Assembly: GCA_014860745.1 (NCBI GenBank)
Contig: JACZJC010000049.1
Location: forward strand, 1 to 64,000
From: Anaerolineales bacterium
GTDB lineage: Bacteria; Chloroflexota; Anaerolineae; Anaerolineales; Villigracilaceae
Reading direction: 5' to 3'
Length of the DNA stretch: 64,000 nucleotides
Every line of letters begins with the position of its first letter. The first letter of the stretch is position 1. Below, piece after piece: positions 1 through 8,583 of the stretch. Under the pieces are notes generated by a model. It had not been told where the DNA came from. It saw only the letters and a list, made by a program, of their open reading frames with translations, and did no database searches. A program made the translations under genes and the position numbers.

Positions 1-480
1 CGCGCGGCGTGGGAGAAGAAGACGAATGAGTTCCGCACGCACGGCAAGGCGGAGCCGAAGCCGTTGATCATTGTGGTGGAGGAGGCGCATAAACTGCTCA
101 ACCGCGAAATGGCGGCGCAGACGACCTTTGCAACCATCGCGCGCGAGTTACGCAAATATTATGTGACGCTGTTGATCGTGGACCAGCGTCCGTCGCAAAT
201 TTATGATGAGGTGATGAGTCAGTTGGGCACGCGCATCAGCGGCTGGCTGGGAGATGACCTGGATATTCAGGCGGTGCTTTCGGGTCTTTCAGGGCGCGAC
301 TCCCTGCGCGGGATGCTGGCGCGTTTACAGCCAAAGGAAGAGGTGCTGCTGCTCGGTTGGGGCGTACCGATGCCGTTACCTGTGCGGTCACGAAGGTATG
401 ATGAGGCGTTTTGGAAGGAGATGAGCGGGGGAAAGAAAAGCCGCGAGGAGAGTTTGAAGGAGATGGGGTTTGGCGGGTAG
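1..480 (+). CDS. HerA/DUF87-like ATP-binding protein, C-terminal fragment (starts upstream of window)
   Basis: Open from the window edge; IIVVEEAHKLL (Walker B-like) and LLIVDQRPSQI motifs typical of HerA-type ATPases. Confidence 0.75.
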   Translation, partial: RAAWEKKTNEFRTHGKAEPKPLIIVVEEAHKLLNREMAAQTTFATIARELRKYYVTLLIVDQRPSQIYDEVMSQLGTRISGWLGDDLDIQAVLSGLSGRDSLRGMLARLQPKEEVLLLGWGVPMPLPVRSRRYDEAFWKEMSGGKKSREESLKEMGFGG

Positions 481-488
481 GTAGGTGT

Positions 489-506
489 TATAATCTTACT
501 GGTAAG
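489..506 (+). promoter_or_regulatory. Probable -10 box (TATAAT) plus adjacent inverted repeat CTTAC-TG-GTAAG upstream of antitoxin
   Basis: Read directly in sequence, about 14 nt before the AbrB-like ATG. Confidence 0.5.
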
Positions 507-519
507 AAAAGGAGAGATT

Positions 520-783
520 ATGGAAACCCTAGCCACCACCCGCATGTCATCGAAGGGACAGGTTGTCATCCCTGAAACGATTCGCAAACAACTCAAACTG
601 GAGGAAGGCGCGCAGTTTATTGTTGTCGGGAATGACGATGTCATTATCCTGAAAGCAATTGCCGTGCCAGACCTTGGTGAATTCGATGCGCTAATTCAAA
701 AAGCGCGCAAACAGGCGAAGGAATCAGGTTTGAAGCAGAAGGATATTAAGGCTGCCATTGCCAGGGTGCGGGGACGTAAATGA
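520..783 (+). CDS. AbrB/MazE/SpoVT-type antitoxin
   Basis: TTRMSSKGQVVIPETIRKQLKLEEGAQF: canonical AbrB swapped-hairpin motif. Confidence 0.9.
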   Translation: METLATTRMSSKGQVVIPETIRKQLKLEEGAQFIVVGNDDVIILKAIAVPDLGEFDALIQKARKQAKESGLKQKDIKAAIARVRGRK

Positions 784-1202
784 AGATCGTTCTGGATTTG
801 AAGGTGGTGATGGATACCAATGTGTTTGTCTCTGGTATCTTCTTTAGCGGGGCGCCGTATCAAGTCCTCAGGGCGTGGCAGTCGGGGGAATTTGAATTGG
901 TCGTTTCGCAGGAAATTTTGGAAGAATACAAGCGAGTGGGCGAAGCACTTGGGGAAGACCGCCCTGCCATAGACTGGAAACCAGTCTATGAATTTGTTTT
1001 GAAACATTCAAAAGTTTATAAACCTGTGAAGTTGAAGGAACCCGTTTGCGAAGACCCAGATGATGACAAGTTCTTTGCCTGCGCTCTGGCAAGTGGATGT
1101 GATGTCATTATCAGCGGAGACAAGCATTTGTTGAAGGTCTCTGGCTATCAGGGGATTGAGGTCTTGAAGCCAAGAGAGTTTTTGGATAGGTATTTGAAAT
1201 GA
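780..1202 (+). CDS. PIN-domain toxin (putative TA component, PIN family)
   Basis: VVMDTNVFVSGIFF...SGDKHLL...I..L.PREFL; ATGA overlap with antitoxin stop. Confidence 0.88.
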   Translation: MKIVLDLKVVMDTNVFVSGIFFSGAPYQVLRAWQSGEFELVVSQEILEEYKRVGEALGEDRPAIDWKPVYEFVLKHSKVYKPVKLKEPVCEDPDDDKFFACALASGCDVIISGDKHLLKVSGYQGIEVLKPREFLDRYLK

Positions 1203-1227
1203 ACGACACATCGAAACGAAATGATGT

Positions 1228-1362
1228 TTATCGGTATGACGAGTCGTTTTGGAAGGAGACCCCGCTAACGGGGGCAAGTGTGAGCGGGGGGAAGAAGTCT
1301 CGTGAGGAGAATTTGCCTGTCCCGTCGTAAGACGGGGAAGGAGTTGGGGTTTGGTGGGTAGG
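1228..1362 (+). pseudogene. Degenerate duplicate of the HerA-like C-terminal tail
   Basis: YDESFWKE..SGGKKSREENL..KELGFGG-stop parallels YDEAFWKEMSGGKKSREESLKEMGFGG-stop at 397-480; interrupted by two small hairpin insertions. Confidence 0.7.
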
Positions 1363-1449
1363 GGTTAGTATAAAATTTTGCTGACACCTTCAACAGATCG
1401 TATTCCTTTTGACATATAATAGGAGAAACTATCTCTGGGAGTAAAAGAT

Positions 1450-2961
1450 ATGGCAAAGAAAGCATCTCGGAAAGAAATTACTGCAATTAAGGTGACTCAA
1501 TGGCTTAGCGATTGGAAAAAAATCGAATTTTCAGAAGAGTCTTTTAGGCGCGAACCGCTCCCATATTTTTTTATATTTAAGATGGCTGCTAGTGATTTAA
1601 AAGCACTGTCAGGCATTCAAAAGCGGACTACTGATGGCGGTTTGCCTCGTTCCAGTGATTTTGGTATTCAAAGATTACATGATAAAAAACGTTCAGCTCT
1701 AATCAATGAATTTGTCAAATACGGTTATCCATGGTCCGAATTAAGTGAGAGTAAACGTGCTTCAGGAGATTTTGAAGATCTTCGAAAGCCTGGGTGGTTG
1801 CCGACTTCAATTGTGGTTAACATATTAGACCCAGAAGTAATGCGCCCTGGTCAAACTGTTTCTGAGAATGATCGATTATTGATAAAAAATGAAACCGAAG
1901 ATTTTGTAAAAATCTTGCTTCCAGAAGGATTTTCTGGGCGAAAATGGAAGCCCAGTGCTGAGTATCCTATAGAAGTTATTGATGGGCAACATCGTCTTTG
2001 GGCTTTTGAGAATGAAGATTACTCAGGAAATTTTGAACTTCCTGTTGTGGCGTTTTTTGGTTTGGATATCAGCTGGCAAGCTTATCTTTTTTGGACAATT
2101 AATATTAAACCAGTTCGGATTAATGCCAGCTTGGCATTTGATCTTTATCCATTACTTCGCACAGAAGATTGGCTTGAGAAATTTGAAGGTCCATCAATAT
2201 ATCGCGAGACAAGAGCTCAAGAATTAGTTGAGGCACTCTGGACATACTCAGAAAATCCTTGGTTTCAGAGAATCAATATGCTTGGCGAGACTGGAAAACC
2301 TTATGTGTCACAAGCTGCTTGGGTTAGGTCTTTAGTTGCTACATATATCAAGCCTTGGGAAAGCCGTAGATCTAGTGTTGGAGGTCTTTTTGGGGCGAAA
2401 TTAGGTAAAAATCAAACAGTGTTGCCATGGAACAGAACCCAACAAGCTGCATTCTTAATAATAATGTGGAGATCGATTGAGCAAGCGGTTGCTGCAAGTA
2501 AGGCTGATTGGGCGAAAAATTTGCGGAATGGTGCTCAAGAGTCTTACCTGCTATCTGTTGATGCTGCCTTTGGGAGTACAAATTCATTACTTAATACAGA
2601 TCAAGGTGTTCGTACGATTTTAAATATTACAAACGACTTGTTTTATATTAATTCTGATTTTTTGAAGCTGTCTCAATGGCAGATTGATAGTGATAACGAC
2701 ATCACTGTAGCTGTTGAGTCCCTTGAAAAAAATAAAACGATTGTGGGGTTTATGGAAAAATTAGCAACTGCTTTGAGCAAATATGATTGGCGGACTTCAA
2801 ACGCGCCGGGACTTTCTGAGGATCAAAGAACATTGAAATTAGCATTTAGAGGTAGTGGAGGCTACAAAGAATTAAGAAGGCAATTATTAAAACTTTTAGT
2901 GTCGGAAGCTGAACCAATTGGTAGGTCTGCGAAAGAGGTTATGAAAGCTTTGGGGTATTAA
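1450..2961 (+). CDS. DGQHR-domain protein (DndB-like family)
   Basis: Contains EVIDGQHRLWAF and FWTINIKPVRINASLAFDLYPLL. Confidence 0.85.
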   Translation: MAKKASRKEITAIKVTQWLSDWKKIEFSEESFRREPLPYFFIFKMAASDLKALSGIQKRTTDGGLPRSSDFGIQRLHDKKRSALINEFVKYGYPWSELSESKRASGDFEDLRKPGWLPTSIVVNILDPEVMRPGQTVSENDRLLIKNETEDFVKILLPEGFSGRKWKPSAEYPIEVIDGQHRLWAFENEDYSGNFELPVVAFFGLDISWQAYLFWTINIKPVRINASLAFDLYPLLRTEDWLEKFEGPSIYRETRAQELVEALWTYSENPWFQRINMLGETGKPYVSQAAWVRSLVATYIKPWESRRSSVGGLFGAKLGKNQTVLPWNRTQQAAFLIIMWRSIEQAVAASKADWAKNLRNGAQESYLLSVDAAFGSTNSLLNTDQGVRTILNITNDLFYINSDFLKLSQWQIDSDNDITVAVESLEKNKTIVGFMEKLATALSKYDWRTSNAPGLSEDQRTLKLAFRGSGGYKELRRQLLKLLVSEAEPIGRSAKEVMKALGY

Positions 2962-2964
2962 TAG

Positions 2965-4287
2965 ATGCTGACATTAAGTAACAATCAAACAAGCTATCTT
3001 AACAGGGCTTCTAGGAAGGCTGTGTCAGATATTTTTCAAAGAAAAAATGATCTTCGGAATGGTCGTTGGTTGGAACTGAATAATTCTTATTTAGTTAATA
3101 CAACAAGGAAGATCCATCAGGATTTCAATAGTAGCACATTAAATAATGCTGATTTAGGAGCATATATCAGCGTTTCTGCCCCGTTGCATTGTGTGGATGG
3201 ATGGGCATACCTTAGTCGTGCAGTCAGCGCTCTGTTGCACGGCGATATTAATGCTGCCCGGCACCTTGGTTATTACGCGGAACTGCGAGGAGCAATATCT
3301 ATTCTAGCGACCGAGGGAATAGCAATTTTAGAAAGAGATCATTTTGTTATAGATATTAATGAAAGATGTTCCAGAATACCTTGTAGCAATGGAACTCACG
3401 CAATTGTCTGGCCGGTATTTAAGCATTGGGCAAAGCAGGTAAATGCGGCAAATCTTATTGGGAAAATAATCGCACCATATGGCGTGAATCTTGTTGATTG
3501 GCACACAGTTTTTGCTTCAGGGACAACCTTTCCCGCAATTGCTGAAAACTGGCTGCTGAGCTGGGGATTAGATTTATCTCAATTGGATCTAGATCATGAT
3601 GCAAGAAACGAAGTTAGTTACAGACCATCCAGAATTTCTACATTTCTGCCCGTAGTCCCTCTCGAAATTTCATCTTTTATACTAGAGTTTTGGAATTTAT
3701 TCTCGCCATCTGGTATTTCACGATTTGGTGAGATAGATAGGTTTTTACTCAATAAAAGCTTGCAATTGGCATATAGTGCTTTGCCTGGCAACAAGACATA
3801 TGAAGATCGGGTCAGTGCAGCAACTTCAAATTTGTTTAATGACAAAGAACAAGCTGTAATTCAATCTATTTACCAATTTCTATCAGTAGATCAAGATGCA
3901 CTTGTATTAAGAGAAGCCAATACTCAAGATCCGTCAAGCCATCCGCGTCATGTATATCAATTACTTTCTCGCGCTGGGTTGTTACTTCGACTTGCCATTG
4001 GCGCAAATGCAGAGCTGATATTGTCCGCAGGTGTATCTAATTCTGATTTTGGCTTTTGGTGGAAGCAATTTGGACTCGATGCTGGTTTTTGGGGGTTAGG
4101 AGATGACCCAGCGAATCCTGATGAGATGTGGTTGGACGTTGAAAGTTCTATCACTGAGATTGGTGCATGGATGACACAAGCCGCAAACCCAACAATCAAT
4201 AAGATGTACATAGAAAACCATAATTCAAAACATTACTGGGTACTTAGCGGAACTGAACGCATTGCTATGTGGGGATTGTTCAAATGA
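2965..4287 (+). CDS. Uncharacterised 440 aa protein in DGQHR/methyltransferase cassette
   Basis: Long ORF starting 3 nt after the upstream stop; ATGA overlap with downstream methyltransferase. Confidence 0.8.
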   Translation: MLTLSNNQTSYLNRASRKAVSDIFQRKNDLRNGRWLELNNSYLVNTTRKIHQDFNSSTLNNADLGAYISVSAPLHCVDGWAYLSRAVSALLHGDINAARHLGYYAELRGAISILATEGIAILERDHFVIDINERCSRIPCSNGTHAIVWPVFKHWAKQVNAANLIGKIIAPYGVNLVDWHTVFASGTTFPAIAENWLLSWGLDLSQLDLDHDARNEVSYRPSRISTFLPVVPLEISSFILEFWNLFSPSGISRFGEIDRFLLNKSLQLAYSALPGNKTYEDRVSAATSNLFNDKEQAVIQSIYQFLSVDQDALVLREANTQDPSSHPRHVYQLLSRAGLLLRLAIGANAELILSAGVSNSDFGFWWKQFGLDAGFWGLGDDPANPDEMWLDVESSITEIGAWMTQAANPTINKMYIENHNSKHYWVLSGTERIAMWGLFK

Positions 4288-5423
4288 AATATATGGGCTC
4301 TAAGCGATCCATGCTCAAAAATGGGCTTGGTAAGCTTTTGCTAAGTGAAAGCAAGAAGCATGATCGTTTTGTTGACCTGTTTACAGGAGCGGCATTTGTA
4401 GCTCGATATGTTGCTGAGAATACAGATCGTCCAGTTTTGGCAGTTGATTTACAGAAGTACTCAACAGTTTTGGCGCAGGCTGTTATTGGGCGCACAGAAC
4501 AGATTGATTCGATTAGTTTGAAAGAAAATTGGATTGATGTTGCTGTTGCTCATCGTGACAAAGACTCATTGTGGCAAAAAGCTAACTTACATGACCAGAA
4601 CTTGAAAAAAACAAAAAAATGGGTCTTGGAAGCGCGTGAATTATGCGAGACGAAATCAAAGGTGGGTCCACTTTGGAATGCTTATGGTGGATATTACTTC
4701 AGCCCAACACAGGCTTTAACTTTTGATTATTTGTTAGCAAATTTGCCTGAAAAGAAGCAAGAAAGAGAACTCTGTTTAGCTGCTTGTATTACTGCTGCTA
4801 GTGAATGTGTCGCTGCGCCTGGGCATACTGCTCAACCGTTTCAGCCTACTGAAACAGCAAAGCCGTTTATTTTTGACGCTTGGAGACGTGATGCTGTTGA
4901 TTATGCAAAGAAAAATTTAGTTGAGTTATCTACTCATCATGCGCAAGTCAAAGGTAAGGCAATTACTAGTGACGCAGTTATGCAGATTAAGTATTTAAAT
5001 TCAAGCGACCTTGTGTTTATTGACCCGCCGTACTCTGGAGTGCAATACAGCCGCTTTTATCATGTGCTTGAAATTATGGCGCGTGGCGAAAAGAAAGTAA
5101 AGGTCGAGGGTGTTGGACGTTATCCTTCGATAGAGCAACGTCCTCAATCTAAGTTTAGTAATAACGGACAGGCAAAAGAAGCTCTTAAAACCTTACTCGA
5201 AAATTTAGCAGAGAAAAAGTGTACAGTTATTTTTACCTTTCCAAGTGGACAGGCAAGTAATGGATTGTCTGGTAATTATATAAAGGAAGTTGCTAGTGAG
5301 AATTTCAAAGTAAAAGATCATTCAACTGTAAGTGGCAGATTCAGTACGCTTGGCGGAAATAATACAGGTAGAGAAGCTAGGCAAGACTCTAGTGAATTGA
5401 TATTGTTGATGAAACCGAAATAA
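4284..5423 (+). CDS. DNA methyltransferase, D12/DPPY class (probable N6-adenine)
   Basis: MKYMGSKRSML start, DLFTGAAFVA (motif I-like), FIDPPYSGVQYSRFYH (motif IV DPPY). ORF track start 4269 is probably extended; ATG at 4284 overlaps upstream TGA. Confidence 0.88.
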   Translation: MKYMGSKRSMLKNGLGKLLLSESKKHDRFVDLFTGAAFVARYVAENTDRPVLAVDLQKYSTVLAQAVIGRTEQIDSISLKENWIDVAVAHRDKDSLWQKANLHDQNLKKTKKWVLEARELCETKSKVGPLWNAYGGYYFSPTQALTFDYLLANLPEKKQERELCLAACITAASECVAAPGHTAQPFQPTETAKPFIFDAWRRDAVDYAKKNLVELSTHHAQVKGKAITSDAVMQIKYLNSSDLVFIDPPYSGVQYSRFYHVLEIMARGEKKVKVEGVGRYPSIEQRPQSKFSNNGQAKEALKTLLENLAEKKCTVIFTFPSGQASNGLSGNYIKEVASENFKVKDHSTVSGRFSTLGGNNTGREARQDSSELILLMKPK

Positions 5424-5457
5424 AAAAGATGCTGGCAAATCCAGCGTCTTTTTTATT
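5422..5457. terminator. Bidirectional intrinsic terminator between convergent genes
   Basis: aaaaaGATGCTGGcaaatCCAGCGTCttttt. Confidence 0.75.
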
Positions 5458-5638
5458 ATTCTTCCAGCATGTCAGCAATAAATTCAATAACTTCTGGGCG
5501 GTCTTTGTAATCTCGTAGAAGTTTGACAATTGCATTTCCGAGGTAATAACCTTCTTCAATCCCATATTCGTTTTCGGGAATGAAGGTTTGAAATCTCATC
5601 ATTAAGACTTCTTGGGTGTCGGATTCTTGATTATCCAT
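5456..5638 (-). CDS. Small acidic hypothetical protein (60 aa)
   Basis: ORF immediately downstream of PRTase ORF on the same strand. Confidence 0.6.
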   Translation of the reverse strand: MDNQESDTQEVLMMRFQTFIPENEYGIEEGYYLGNAIVKLLRDYKDRPEVIEFIADMLEE

Positions 5639-5651
5639 TTGTGCCTCTTAA

Positions 5652-6344
5652 TTAGTAAACCCCATCCGCCTTTACCACTTCTGCTGATACTAATTCTTTT
5701 TCAGTTACACCCTGAACTATTCGCACATTATCCACAAAATCTTTGTGTACAGGTTGGCGATCTAACAATGTACATATCCCGACTACTCTAGCCCCAAAAT
5801 TATTTACGGTTTCCATTGTATCTTTTACAGTTCTAGTAGTTGTAATTGCATCTGTAATAATTAAGACTTTAGAACCTTTAGATAATTTTTCAAGCACCTC
5901 TGGACTTCCACTAATTTTTGCGTGAGATGCTCTTTTTCTTAACCTTGCAATTACTGCTGGTAAACCAGTTTGTGAAATGATTCCGCCCATAAGAGATATT
6001 GCTCCAATAGGTCCTGAATCTTTTTCGATAAAAATTAACCCATCTATGTCATCTGAAGACTTAAAGTCGTTCACAACTTCAACATACCAATTTGTTATTG
6101 ACGCAACCTCTTCGGGCACAGTTGTTAAATAGTCTAAGTTGAAATAGTATTTGCTAATTCCGCCTTTGTGAGTCAGCGTATGAGTACTTGATGTTATTGC
6201 TGGCTTTATCCAATTTAAATCAAAAAGCAGTCTCGCCTGTTGTAAGACAAATTGCCTTTTTTCAAACAAGACTAATATGCTTGCTATAGTTATTGCAGTT
6301 CCCCAAATGAAAGGGTTAAAGAATGTGCTAAATATGTCCATCAT
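5652..6344 (-). CDS. Membrane-anchored phosphoribosyltransferase-like protein
   Basis: N-terminal TM segment FFNPFIWGTAITIASILVLF; PRPP-loop-like VLIITDAITTTRTV; RBS AAGGAGG upstream. Confidence 0.8.
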   Translation of the reverse strand: MMDIFSTFFNPFIWGTAITIASILVLFEKRQFVLQQARLLFDLNWIKPAITSSTHTLTHKGGISKYYFNLDYLTTVPEEVASITNWYVEVVNDFKSSDDIDGLIFIEKDSGPIGAISLMGGIISQTGLPAVIARLRKRASHAKISGSPEVLEKLSKGSKVLIITDAITTTRTVKDTMETVNNFGARVVGICTLLDRQPVHKDFVDNVRIVQGVTEKELVSAEVVKADGVY

Positions 6345-6357
6345 ATATTACCTCCTT

Positions 6358-6453
6358 CTATTCTACGCCACTTTTTATTTCGAAAAATAATAAGAGCGTT
6401 GCTAATAATATTGCAATTACCCAAACTGCAGGATTTAGAAAAAAAGATAACAT
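6358..6453 (-). CDS. Unannotated 31-aa single-TM peptide MLSFFLNPAVWVIAILLATLLLFFEIKSGVE
   Basis: ATG with AGGTGAT RBS about 5 nt upstream; stop codon adjoins the PRTase RBS; sequence resembles the PRTase TM anchor. Confidence 0.6.
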   Translation of the reverse strand: MLSFFLNPAVWVIAILLATLLLFFEIKSGVE

Positions 6454-6462
6454 AATTATCAC

Positions 6463-6876
6463 CTATATCATAGAGACGCCAATACCTAGCGTTGCAATAC
6501 CAAGAACGTAACTTACCCATAGTCTCCAGCGTTGATTGCCGCGTTGTCTCTTATTTTGTTCGTAAGTCTTATAAAGAAATATGGCTAATATGTCAAAGAA
6601 GAACAAAGTGCTAAAGCTAAACAGACTTATTCCAACTATTGCTTGGATTGACTGGTCAGAAGAGTGTATTTTTAGCGCCGAATAAAACCTGGATGAATCG
6701 TCAAGTAATGCTGAAACAAAAAAAGAGATTCCGATAAACGCGAACTCAGCTCCAAACCTTCTAATATCTTCCCAAACTTTATTTTTATCGTGCTTGTAAA
6801 TCAACCAGCTCAATAAAATATGCCCAGCAGAGAGCAAAAAAGTTCCAACTAATATCTCTGACTTAATTTGCGACAT
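6463..6876 (-). CDS. Multi-pass membrane protein, unknown
   Basis: Several hydrophobic helices; likely start MSQIKSEILVG (ORF track start 6894). Confidence 0.65.
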   Translation of the reverse strand: MSQIKSEILVGTFLLSAGHILLSWLIYKHDKNKVWEDIRRFGAEFAFIGISFFVSALLDDSSRFYSALKIHSSDQSIQAIVGISLFSFSTLFFFDILAIFLYKTYEQNKRQRGNQRWRLWVSYVLGIATLGIGVSMI

Positions 6877-7330
6877 GTTCCCTCCCCTTATCAAACGCCA
6901 AATTGATATTCTTCAATTCCAGAGTGTATACATTTATTAGTTCACAAAGGGAATTATGTACATTCAGTTCATTTGGAACAATTACTGCTTCTCCAATTTC
7001 AATAAGAGTCTTGCCAATTTGTCGAAAAATATTATCTCGAGTATCGTACATAGTATTGTTATACCCGTTATCACCTGAGATGTTAAAAAAAATATCATCA
7101 ACTATTAAGTTCAGCATGAAAATTAGGCATCGTAGAGATTCGTCCTCAACATTTTTAAGTTTTTCTTGCAAGCTCCTTATTTCACCGCTTACAACTTGTG
7201 GATGTTTTTCTGAAATTAACAACAATCCTGTAGTAACTAATAATTCCCTAACAGCTTGGTTTTTCATTAGCGGCTTCGACCTCCCTTTTGGAGTGTTATT
7301 TATAGATCCAGCCCGATATTCATTGCCCAT
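6863..7330 (-). CDS. Hypothetical protein, first gene of minus-strand PRTase cassette
   Basis: ORF overlapping the downstream membrane-protein start; start codon uncertain (7330 or 7267). Confidence 0.6.
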   Translation of the reverse strand: MGNEYRAGSINNTPKGRSKPLMKNQAVRELLVTTGLLLISEKHPQVVSGEIRSLQEKLKNVEDESLRCLIFMLNLIVDDIFFNISGDNGYNNTMYDTRDNIFRQIGKTLIEIGEAVIVPNELNVHNSLCELINVYTLELKNINLAFDKGREHVAN

Positions 7331-7507
7331 ATATGGGGGGGCAGTTTAAGTCAGACCCTAAATATGGTAATTGTTGCTTTATATTATAGCACTCAAATGT
7401 TCGAATTCAAGAGGCTAAGGGGTAATGGGTAATAGGGAAAAGATCGTGGATAGCGCATAACCTCACCGTACTTAGGAAGGGTTTCAACCCGCACGACGCG
7501 AAGAACA

Positions 7508-7552
7508 AGAGAACGCTGGGATGAATGTCCCAGTATTTTTGGTTTGTGTGGG
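7508..7552 (+). repeat. REP-like hairpin copy 1
   Basis: GAACGCTGGGATGAATGTCCCAGTATTTTTGGTTTGTGTGG; shared with copies at 8539 and 9351. Confidence 0.8.
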
Positions 7553-7586
7553 AATAGAGAGTTGGGAAAACAGGTAAAATAAGGGT

Positions 7587-7925
7587 ATGAAAGCAAAAGT
7601 CCCTGCCAAGATACGCAGACTCATGAAAGAGTTCAAGGAAGGGCTTGTCCGCATTTATGGGGATAAGCTTAAAGCCGTCTATTTATACGGCTCCTATGCG
7701 CGTGGGGATTACCGCGAGGGCTCGGATGTGGATGTGATGATTTTGCTGAAAAACTACAGGAATTATTGGAAAGAGCAAAGCAAGATCAGCCAGTTGGCAA
7801 GTGACATCTCTTTGGAGTATGAAGTTACTGTAAGTTGTATCTTCGTCAAAGAAATCCAATGGGAAACCACCAGCAATGAAAGACCTCTCATTTATAACAT
7901 CCGCAAAGAAGGGCTCCCTGCATGA
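7587..7925 (+). CDS. MNT-type minimal nucleotidyltransferase (HEPN/MNT TA antitoxin)
   Basis: VYLYGSYARGDYREGSDVDVMILL. Confidence 0.9.
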   Translation: MKAKVPAKIRRLMKEFKEGLVRIYGDKLKAVYLYGSYARGDYREGSDVDVMILLKNYRNYWKEQSKISQLASDISLEYEVTVSCIFVKEIQWETTSNERPLIYNIRKEGLPA

Positions 7926-8308
7926 AGGATTATTCCAGCAAGCTATTCAGCAAAGCGCAGGATGCCATTGAAGCGGCTGAAGCCTTATTGAATATCAATA
8001 AAGCAGAGTTTGCCGCAGGTCGCGCCTATTATGCGATGTTTTATGTTGCTGAGGCGTTGCTGTATAACGAATTCGATTTGAAATTCAGTCAGCATGGTCA
8101 AGTCATTGCGGCATATGGAAAGAACTTTGCCAAGACCAAAGCACTTGACCCAAAATTCCACCGTTGGATGCGTGATGGATTCGACAAGAGAATTACAGGC
8201 GATTATGGCGTGGATACGGGGATTGAGGATGAAATCGTATCTACGATGATAAATCAAGCGCGGGAGTTTATGTTGGTGGCGCAGAAGTATCTGAAAGACA
8301 AGGAATGA
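7922..8308 (+). CDS. HEPN-domain protein (toxin partner of MNT)
   Basis: FAAGRAYYAMFYVAEALL; ATGA overlap with MNT gene. Confidence 0.88.
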   Translation: MKDYSSKLFSKAQDAIEAAEALLNINKAEFAAGRAYYAMFYVAEALLYNEFDLKFSQHGQVIAAYGKNFAKTKALDPKFHRWMRDGFDKRITGDYGVDTGIEDEIVSTMINQAREFMLVAQKYLKDKE

Positions 8309-8517
8309 TAGACATTAAAGTCTATTATGACCGTGAAGGCAATACGCTCACGGTTTGGTTCGGCAATCCCGCTGATGAATATGTCGCCGAAGAAACAGGC
8401 GAAGAGATTGTGCTGATGAAAGACCGCGAGGGGAAGGTCATTGGGTTTGAGAAGTTGAATTTCACGGGACAGGTTGGCGATGCAATAAAGGTTGCATTTG
8501 AAACGGTTGCGGTCTAA
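8305..8517 (+). CDS. DUF2283 family protein
   Basis: KVYYDREGNTLTVWFG...EEIVLMKDREGKVIGFEKLNF; ATGA overlap with HEPN gene. Confidence 0.82.
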   Translation: MIDIKVYYDREGNTLTVWFGNPADEYVAEETGEEIVLMKDREGKVIGFEKLNFTGQVGDAIKVAFETVAV

Positions 8518-8538
8518 AACAGAAATTTAGCAAAATGA

Positions 8539-8583
8539 GAGAACACTGGGATGAATGTCCCAGTGTTTTTGATTTGGGTGGAA
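8539..8583 (+). repeat. REP-like hairpin copy 2
   Basis: GAGAACACTGGGATGAATGTCCCAGTGTTTTTGATTTGGGTGG. Confidence 0.85.

Noticed and set aside
267-644. Minus-strand ORF of 125 aa
   Set aside because: Antisense to the HerA-like and AbrB genes, low-complexity composition, no family signal.
7334-7342. G-run ATATGGGGGGGCAG, considered for phase variation
   Set aside because: Lies in an intergenic spacer just upstream of the minus-strand cassette, not within a gene or a clear promoter spacer; evidence too thin.
7393-7596. Minus-strand 67-aa ORF
   Set aside because: Covers a REP-like hairpin and intergenic DNA; no coding signal.
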